Origin: Azonexus sp.
GTDB lineage: Bacteria > Pseudomonadota > Gammaproteobacteria > Burkholderiales > Rhodocyclaceae
NCBI GenBank assembly: GCA_030697085.1
Contig: JAUYQT010000152.1
Span: 1 to 9,882 of the forward strand
Direction: 5' to 3'
Length of the DNA: 9,882 bases
Every line of letters starts with the position of its first letter. The stretch's first letter is position 1. Under the pieces are notes generated by a model. It ran no database searches. It was not told where the DNA came from and was given only the letters and a program-made list of their open reading frames with translations. Position numbers and translations under genes: made by a program. Shown piece by piece: positions 5,056-9,882 of this stretch.

Positions 5056-5078
5056 AAAGGACAAGAATGGAAATATGA
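5056..5078 (+). promoter_or_regulatory. Ribosome site and three-codon leader ORF at the b561 start
   Basis: AAAGGA at 5056-5061 is five bases from an ATG at 5067 that encodes only Met-Glu-Ile before TGA (5076-5078). That stop overlaps the ATG at 5075 of the cytochrome b561 gene as ATGA. The ribosome site is 13 bases from the b561 ATG, longer than usual, so translation may start at the mini-ORF and re-initiate. This is inferred from spacing only. Confidence 0.4.
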
Positions 5079-5764
5079 ACGGGAAAAAAATTCGTCTGTG
5101 GGATTTGCCGACTCGCCTGTTTCACTGGCTATTGGTCCTGGCTGTCGCTGCTTCGCTCATTAGTGGGCAGTTGGGCGGCAATCTGATCGACTGGCATGGT
5201 CGGATTGGCCTGTTCATGGTTGGCCTGCTGGCCTTTCGCCTGGTTTGGGGCGTCCTGGGTTCGACCTACGCCCGATTCCTGCAGTTCTTCCCGACGCCCG
5301 CAAAAATCACCGCCTACCTGCGCGGAGAGTGGCGTGGTGAAGGGCACAATCCGCTTGGGGCAATCGCCGTTTTCGCCTTGCTTGGGCTATTGACCGCACA
5401 GGTGGTGACCGGCCTGTTTGCCAACGACGACATCACTTTCGTCGGCCCGCTTTTCGATCTGGTCAGCAAGGCGTTGAGTAACCGCATGACCAGTCTGCAT
5501 CAACTTTTATCCAATTTTTTGATTGGATTGGTCGTGTTGCATATTGCTGCCATCACCTTTTATGGCCATTTCAAGCAGCAAAAATTGCTCAAGCCAATGA
5601 TTACCGGCTGGAAGGAAGGGGAGGGCGAATCTGCGCGTGGCGGCGGTTTCGGTGCGTTGATGATTGCGCTGGTGATAGCCGGTGCTGCACTTTATGGCGC
5701 CAGCGGTGCCTGGTTGCCGGAGCCTCCACCGCCCCCTCCGGCGGCTGAGACGCCGAGCTGGTAA
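5075..5764 (+). CDS. Cytochrome b561-family membrane protein
   Basis: A 229-residue di-haem b-type cytochrome of the bacterial b561 / Ni-Fe-hydrogenase cytochrome b class. The fold opens with IRLWDLPTRLFHWLLV (H17), then WHGRIG (H41), and the third and fourth helices carry H142 in LHQLLSN and H156 in VVLHIAAI; these four histidines can ligate two haems. The core has four membrane helices (about 13-31, 41-62, 93-115, 141-164). An added fifth hydrophobic segment (about 191-212) is followed by a proline-rich tail with six consecutive prolines. It probably passes electrons between the quinone pool and the periplasmic cytochrome c' encoded 82 bases upstream. The ATG at 5075 is used because the open frame upstream of it runs through the terminator. 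The 3' end carries a 15-base tandem duplication including the stop codon. Confidence 0.87.
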   Translation: MNGKKIRLWDLPTRLFHWLLVLAVAASLISGQLGGNLIDWHGRIGLFMVGLLAFRLVWGVLGSTYARFLQFFPTPAKITAYLRGEWRGEGHNPLGAIAVFALLGLLTAQVVTGLFANDDITFVGPLFDLVSKALSNRMTSLHQLLSNFLIGLVVLHIAAITFYGHFKQQKLLKPMITGWKEGEGESARGGGFGALMIALVIAGAALYGASGAWLPEPPPPPPAAETPSW

Positions 5765-5779
5765 ACGCCGAGCTGGTAA
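5750..5779 (+). repeat. 15-base tandem duplication across the b561 stop codon
   Basis: ACGCCGAGCTGGTAA occurs twice head-to-tail (5750-5764 and 5765-5779). Each unit encodes Thr-Pro-Ser-Trp-stop in frame, so the second copy is untranslated unless the first TAA is read through. Confidence 0.9.
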
Positions 5780-5784
5780 ACGTC

Positions 5785-5820
5785 AAAAAGCCGCCTGATA
5801 TTCAGACGGTTTTTTGTTTT
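5785..5820 (+). terminator. Intrinsic terminator after cytochrome b561
   Basis: CCGCCTGA-TAT-TCAGACGG pairs with one C/A mismatch. It is flanked by AAAAAG before and TTTTTTG after, which extend the stem and provide the T-run. The symmetric A/T flanks mean it could stop transcription from either side. Confidence 0.75.
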
Positions 5821-6045
5821 CCGGCGGGCGTATTTTGAACCTCAATCGGCCTGCCCCAATGGCACAAGCGGCTAATAAATCAGGGCTTTTCTCTGCCGTT
5901 CGGCATGCCTGTGTTTGGGCTAACGCGGGGTCGTTGCCACTTGGGCAAGTGTCTGGCTGATGACAGTTGAGGCGTCATGCTTGGTGGTATCTTTGTCTGA
6001 ATATCGGTTCAGGCTGACTGTGCCGGCAAAAAAACAGGAGACAAG
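5821..6045. other. Intergenic leader of acetoacetyl-CoA synthetase
   Basis: No coding frame is seen in these 225 bases. Two small symmetric motifs are present: TGCCG-TT-CGGCA (5894-5905) and CACTTG-GG-CAAGTG (5938-5951). The second is a plausible operator about 100 bases before the start codon. I could not define a convincing promoter. AGGAG at 6036-6040 is the ribosome site of the downstream gene. Confidence 0.4.
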
Positions 6046-8013
6046 ATGACTTACCGCATTGATTCGGAGCCGCTCTGGAAACCTAATTCGGCCACGGTTG
6101 GCGATACTCGGATGGCAATTTTCATGCAGGCGACCGGCCACGGGCGCTATGCGGATCTATGGCAATGGTCGGTCGATCAACCCGAGACTTTCTGGTCGAC
6201 GCTGTGGGATTTTTGCGGCGCGGTGGGTGAAAAAGGCGGCGAAATTCTCGTTGACCGTAACAAGATGCCCGGCACCCGCTGGTTCCCCGAGGCGCGGCTA
6301 AATTATGCTGAAAATCTGCTGCAGCGGCGTGATGACGGTGATGCGCTGGTTTTTTGGGGTGAAGATAAAGTTAAGCGTCGATTGAGCCGCGCTGAGTTAT
6401 ATCGCGAGGTCGCCCGCTTCCAGCAATTCCTGATCGCCGCCGGAGTGGGCGAGGGAGACCGGGTGGCGGGGTTTCTGCCGAATTTGCCCGAAACCTTGAT
6501 CGCCATGCTTGCAGCAACCTCGCTGGGGGCCGTCTGGTCGTCCGCCTCGCCCGATTTCGGCGTACAGGGCGTGCTTGATCGGTTTGGCCAGATTGAGCCG
6601 AAGGTGCTGATTTGCGTTGATGGTTATTGGTACAACGGCAAGTCGGTGGATTGTCTGGCGAAAAATGCCGAAGTGGTGGCCAAAATGCCGTCGCTGCTGA
6701 AGACGGTGGTTGTCCCTTATCTGAATGCGGCCCCGGAAATCGGTGCGATTGCTCATGCCGTGAGGTGGCAGGAGATTGCCGCTGATGCTACGGTCGACCG
6801 CCAAAAAGAGGTGATTTTCAAGCGCCTGCCGTTTAATCATCCGCTGTTTATCATGTTTTCCTCCGGCACGACCGGCGTGCCGAAATGCATTGTGCACTGT
6901 CATGGCGGCGTGCTGCTCCAGCATTTGAAAGAGCATCAATTGCACAGCGATGTGCGCCCCGGCGACCGCCTGTTTTACTTCACGACCTGTGGCTGGATGA
7001 TGTGGAACTGGCTGGTTTCCGGTCTGGCTTGCGGCGCCACTTTGCTACTTTATGACGGCTCGCCATTTGCCGGCAAAGGCACGGTGCTTTTCGATTTGGC
7101 CGCGGCTGAAAAGATGACCCACTTTGGTACCTCGGCCAAATTTATCGACGCGGCAGCCAAGCTTGGCCTGAAGCCGGGCACGACGCATGATCTTGCCGCG
7201 CTGCGCGCCATGTTCTCGACCGGCAGCCCGCTGTCGCCGGAAGGTTTCGACTGGGTTTACCGTGAAATCAAGCAGGACATCCTGCTCGCCTCGATTTCCG
7301 GTGGTACCGATATCGTTTCCTGCTTCGTACTCGGCAATCCGGTTTTGCCGGTTTATCGCGGCGAAATCCAGTGTCGTGGCCTCGGTATGGCGGTCGATGT
7401 TTTCAACGATGCCGGCCAGCCGGTGCGCGCGGAAAAGGGCGAGCTGGTGTGTACCCAGCCTTTCCCGGTGATGCCGGTGGGTTTTTGGAATGACGAGACG
7501 GGTGAGAAATACCAGGCGGCCTACTTTGATCGTTTCAGTCATGTCTGGTGTCACGGCGATTTTTCGGAAATCACCGAACATGATGGGGTGATTATTTACG
7601 GCCGTTCGGATGCGACGCTCAATCCTGGCGGGGTGCGTATCGGCACGGCGGAAATCTATCGTCAGGTTGAGCAGTTGCCCGAGGTGCTTGAGTCGCTGGT
7701 GATTGGCCAGGACTGGCCACCGGGCAAGAATGACGATGTTCGCGTCGTGCTTTTCGTCAAACTGCAGGACGGTCACACGCTGGATGCGGGCTTGGTCGAG
7801 CGTATCAAAAAGCAGATCAGAGAGAACGCGACAGCGCGCCATGTGCCGGCCAAGGTTGTTCCGGTGGCTGATATTCCGCGCACCAAGTCAGGCAAGATCG
7901 TTGAGCTGGCGGTGCGTAATGTGGTTCATGCCCAGCCGGTAAAAAATCTCGAAGCACTGGCCAACCCGGAGGCGTTGGAATATTTTCGGGCGCGGCCTGA
8001 GTTGGCGGATTAA
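6046..8013 (+). CDS. Acetoacetyl-CoA synthetase
   Basis: A 655-residue cytosolic ligase (EC 6.2.1.16) that makes acetoacetyl-CoA from acetoacetate, CoA and ATP, with AMP and diphosphate released. It is full length. The start [17 protein letters not shown] and [14 protein letters not shown] are marks of this subgroup of acyl-CoA synthetases. Adenylate-forming motifs follow in order: the phosphate loop SSGTTGVPK (272-280), SGGTD (418-422), HGDF (503-506), [15 protein letters not shown] (519-533) and the C-terminal PRTKSGK with the presumed catalytic K617. AGGAG at 6036-6040 is five bases from the ATG. In bacteria the enzyme serves ketone-body use and polyhydroxybutyrate recycling; no partner gene from those pathways is in view. 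The gene carries an extended CGGTCGACCG element at 6786-6807. Its TAA overlaps the stop of the opposing acyltransferase gene. Confidence 0.95.
   Translation: MTYRIDSEPLWKPNSATVGDTRMAIFMQATGHGRYADLWQWSVDQPETFWSTLWDFCGAVGEKGGEILVDRNKMPGTRWFPEARLNYAENLLQRRDDGDALVFWGEDKVKRRLSRAELYREVARFQQFLIAAGVGEGDRVAGFLPNLPETLIAMLAATSLGAVWSSASPDFGVQGVLDRFGQIEPKVLICVDGYWYNGKSVDCLAKNAEVVAKMPSLLKTVVVPYLNAAPEIGAIAHAVRWQEIAADATVDRQKEVIFKRLPFNHPLFIMFSSGTTGVPKCIVHCHGGVLLQHLKEHQLHSDVRPGDRLFYFTTCGWMMWNWLVSGLACGATLLLYDGSPFAGKGTVLFDLAAAEKMTHFGTSAKFIDAAAKLGLKPGTTHDLAALRAMFSTGSPLSPEGFDWVYREIKQDILLASISGGTDIVSCFVLGNPVLPVYRGEIQCRGLGMAVDVFNDAGQPVRAEKGELVCTQPFPVMPVGFWNDETGEKYQAAYFDRFSHVWCHGDFSEITEHDGVIIYGRSDATLNPGGVRIGTAEIYRQVEQLPEVLESLVIGQDWPPGKNDDVRVVLFVKLQDGHTLDAGLVERIKKQIRENATARHVPAKVVPVADIPRTKSGKIVELAVRNVVHAQPVKNLEALANPEALEYFRARPELAD
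6786..6807 (+). repeat. Extended CGGTCGACCG element, copy inside acetoacetyl-CoA synthetase
   Basis: TGCTACGGTCGACCGCCAAAAA encodes ATVDRQK around residues 249-254. Its parts match the intergenic copies at 1832 and 1904 (reverse): TGCTR, palindrome, two bases, A-tract. Confidence 0.6.
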
Positions 8014-9119
8014 ACGCGGCGTGTCAGCAAGGTGGTTAGTCCCGGCACCTTGCGCGTTAATTCTCGCAGCTTGTTGAAAAAGGCGCCGAGCCTGTCGGTA
8101 ATGCGCTGGCTAGCGGCCGGGCTTTCAATTTTGCGGTAAAACAATATGCCGCCGGCAAGGCTTGCGGTCCACGCGAAAAGCAGGCCAAAAATGGCGGCGC
8201 TTGCCGAGGTGTCGCCGAGCTTGGCGAAGAGCGCATTGGCGAGCAGGCAGATGGGGAAATGCACCAAGAAAACCGAGTAGGAAATCTGACCCAGAAAGGC
8301 CAGCGGTCTGGCATTCGGCCAGCGTTCGAGTAGCCCGCTGCGGCGGCTGAAACCGAGGGTTAGCGCAATCAGCAGCGCGAGAAGAATTCGCAGGCGGAAA
8401 TCCAGAATCAAGGCGGCGATGACAACGGTGGCGATGACGCCAAACCAGGCCACCAGTTGCTTGCGGCCCGATGCCCACCAGGCGGTGGCGCCGAGCCCGT
8501 AGGAGGCAAAGAAATACAGTGCCCAGTTGTCCCAACTGGCATCACGGTTGAACCAGAATAATGCGGCCGTAGCGAGCGCGATGACGAGGGCTGGCGCAAG
8601 GTAGCGGAAATGGCCGCTCCAGAGCAGAAATGTCATCAACGCAAAAAGCTGAAAATCAATGGCGATGTACCAGACGCCAGCCGATAGCGCAGCGAAGCCA
8701 AGCACGTTTTGCAGCAGTAAGGCATGGGCCAGCCATTGGGTCAGCGTGGCACGCTCCGGAATCGACTCGTCGTCCATCCAGTGATCGGCTATGGCTGCGC
8801 CGACAATCGCCAGACCAATGGCGGCCAGGTAAGGAATGACGAGGCGCAGATAGCGTTTCCAGATCAGCGGCAGCGGCGAACTGACGAGCCCCTGACCGTG
8901 GCTGGAGAGGGCGCGGGCAGCGAGAAAGCCGCCGATGACGAGAAAGACCTGGACGGCCAGGCGCGCATAGTCGTTAAGCCAGCCCATTAGGCCGGGCATG
9001 GCCTGTTGCGCGGCGCGCGACAACGGGCCATAGGCCGAGAGGTGATGCAGGACGACCAATTGTGCTGCGATGCCCTTGAAGGCATCGATTAGCGGCATGC
9101 GGCTGGATGGCTGGCTCAT
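8010..9119 (-). CDS. Acyltransferase family 3 membrane protein
   Basis: A 369-residue polytopic inner-membrane protein of the OafA/WecH-like acyltransferase-3 family, which moves acetyl or other acyl groups onto sugars of surface polysaccharides or similar acceptors. The N-terminal [18 protein letters not shown] contains the conserved histidine (H25 or H26) and [11 protein letters not shown] (about 88-98) the basic motif. [15 protein letters not shown] (276-290) is the typical late motif. About ten hydrophobic segments are visible and there is no added SGNH domain. The acceptor cannot be deduced, and no polysaccharide genes are adjacent. The start at 9119 is favoured because IDAFKG must lie near the N-terminus; an ATG at 9098 and an upstream TTG at 9155 are alternatives, and none has a good ribosome site. 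Its stop overlaps that of acetoacetyl-CoA synthetase by three bases. Confidence 0.85.
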   Translation of the reverse strand: MSQPSSRMPLIDAFKGIAAQLVVLHHLSAYGPLSRAAQQAMPGLMGWLNDYARLAVQVFLVIGGFLAARALSSHGQGLVSSPLPLIWKRYLRLVIPYLAAIGLAIVGAAIADHWMDDESIPERATLTQWLAHALLLQNVLGFAALSAGVWYIAIDFQLFALMTFLLWSGHFRYLAPALVIALATAALFWFNRDASWDNWALYFFASYGLGATAWWASGRKQLVAWFGVIATVVIAALILDFRLRILLALLIALTLGFSRRSGLLERWPNARPLAFLGQISYSVFLVHFPICLLANALFAKLGDTSASAAIFGLLFAWTASLAGGILFYRKIESPAASQRITDRLGAFFNKLRELTRKVPGLTTLLTRRV

Positions 9120-9177
9120 GGGGCGAATGTTACATTGAATTGCTGCGGTGCACAATAAGTGATGGGTCGCCTTTAAT

Positions 9178-9208
9178 GGGAAATCGGCCAGTCTGCGCTT
9201 GGCCGATT
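9178..9208 (-). terminator. Hairpin terminator after the trhP-like gene
   Basis: A perfect 9-bp inverted repeat, AATCGGCCA/TGGCCGATT (9182-9190 and 9200-9208), overlaps the minus-strand TAA. On the minus strand it is followed by TCCCATT, so the T-run is poor. It probably separates this gene from the acyltransferase gene 87 bases downstream. Confidence 0.55.
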
Positions 9209-9882
9209 AAACGAAGCGCGCGATAAAGGCGCCGCGGCAATGCTCCGGTAGCTCGACCCAAACCCGGTAGCCGCTGCCTGGCGCGACTTCAACCGGCTTG
9301 CCGGCGGCGTTTTCCATGCGCTTGACTTGCCAGCTATGGTTGCCGGAGGGGTGCACTGATTCAAGACGATCACCGAGCGCAAAGTGGTTTTTGACTTCGA
9401 TTTCCATCAAGCCACGCGCCGCATCGAAACGCACGGCATCGCCGACATAGAGGCTGCGGTCCGATTCCGAATGACCGCGCAGGTAATTCTGATATTCGAC
9501 ATCGTGGTGACGTTGCAGAAAGCCGTCGGTATAGCCACGGTTGGCCAGGCCATCGAGTTCGCCGAGCAGTTTCGGGTCGAGCGGCCGGCCGGCCACCGCA
9601 TCGTCAATCGCCTGGCGGTAGGATTGGCAGGTGCGCGCCACGTAGTAGGCACTCTTTGTGCGGCCTTCAATTTTCAGCGAATCGACGCCCAACTCGACCA
9701 GACGCTGCACGTGCTCGATGGCGCGCAAATCCTTGGAGTTCATGATGTAGGTGCCGTGCTCGTCTTCCTCGATCGGCATCAGCTCGCCCGGGCGCATCTT
9801 TTCTTCGAGCAGGATTTCCTGATCATTTCTGAGCATTTGCGCCGGTTGATCGTCGGAAGTGCTCACCTTGTAATCCCAGCGG
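9207..9882 (-). CDS. trhP: TrhP/YegQ-family U32 protein, C-terminal part (5' end outside window)
   Basis: A partial gene; about 225 C-terminal residues are present and the frame stays open to the right edge. The family (formerly peptidase U32, YegQ) acts in prephenate-dependent hydroxylation of the wobble uridine of tRNAs (ho5U34). Recognisable stretches are RWDY at the edge, LLEEKMRPGELMPIEEDEHG, TYIMNSKDLRAIEHVQRL, GVDSLKIEGRTKSAYYVART and GLANRGYTDGFLQRHH, followed by the small C-terminal beta domain. A GTG at 9866 could be mistaken for a start, but the upstream codons RWDYK already belong to the conserved region, so the true start lies beyond the window. The cysteines expected in the cluster-binding region are mostly out of view. 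A 9-bp hairpin overlaps the stop codon. Confidence 0.88.
   Translation of the reverse strand, partial: RWDYKVSTSDDQPAQMLRNDQEILLEEKMRPGELMPIEEDEHGTYIMNSKDLRAIEHVQRLVELGVDSLKIEGRTKSAYYVARTCQSYRQAIDDAVAGRPLDPKLLGELDGLANRGYTDGFLQRHHDVEYQNYLRGHSESDRSLYVGDAVRFDAARGLMEIEVKNHFALGDRLESVHPSGNHSWQVKRMENAAGKPVEVAPGSGYRVWVELPEHCRGAFIARFV

Noticed and set aside
7045..7842. Minus-strand frame of 265 codons inside acetoacetyl-CoA synthetase
   Set aside because: It lies wholly opposite a strongly conserved gene with all adenylation motifs in order; its translation is arginine- and histidine-rich shadow sequence.

Overview
The window looks like a chromosomal segment from a betaproteobacterium, most plausibly of the Rhodocyclales (Dechloromonas/Azonexus-like). 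That placement is inferred from the flavour of the proteins (cytochrome c' next to a b561-type cytochrome, a 655-residue acetoacetyl-CoA synthetase, a degenerate EAL-HDOD protein, a TrhP/YegQ-family protein) and from the moderately high GC. No rRNA or tRNA gene is present to anchor it.

Layout. 1-1950 is an accessory patch on the plus strand: a Phd/PIN toxin-antitoxin pair (214-836), a REP-associated tyrosine (HUH/Y1) transposase (958-1665), G-rich/C-rich repeat copies on both sides of the toxin-antitoxin pair, and a hairpin-rich non-coding stretch. 1951-4338 is on the minus strand: a DUF5610-like protein, a 426-base gap holding a small ORF broken by an in-frame TGA plus hairpins, and an EAL-HDOD signalling protein. 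4534-5764 (plus) carries cytochrome c' and a cytochrome b561, with a CRP-like palindrome upstream and intrinsic terminators after each gene. 6046-8013 (plus) is acetoacetyl-CoA synthetase. It converges tail-to-tail with a membrane acyltransferase (8010-9119, minus), which is preceded by the C-terminal part of a trhP/yegQ gene (minus) that runs off the right edge.

How the genes fit together. The two cytochromes form one likely redox pair: the membrane b-type cytochrome can pass quinol electrons to the periplasmic cytochrome c'. Acetoacetyl-CoA synthetase feeds ketone-body or polyhydroxyalkanoate carbon into acetyl-CoA. The remaining genes look like independent units.

The most unusual signal is not a gene. 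The palindrome CGGTCGACCG occurs four times exactly and twice with one mismatch. Three copies lie in a longer asymmetric element, TGCTRCGGTCGACSG-NN-AAAAA, and one of these is inside the acetoacetyl-CoA synthetase reading frame. I found no convincing new multi-gene system.
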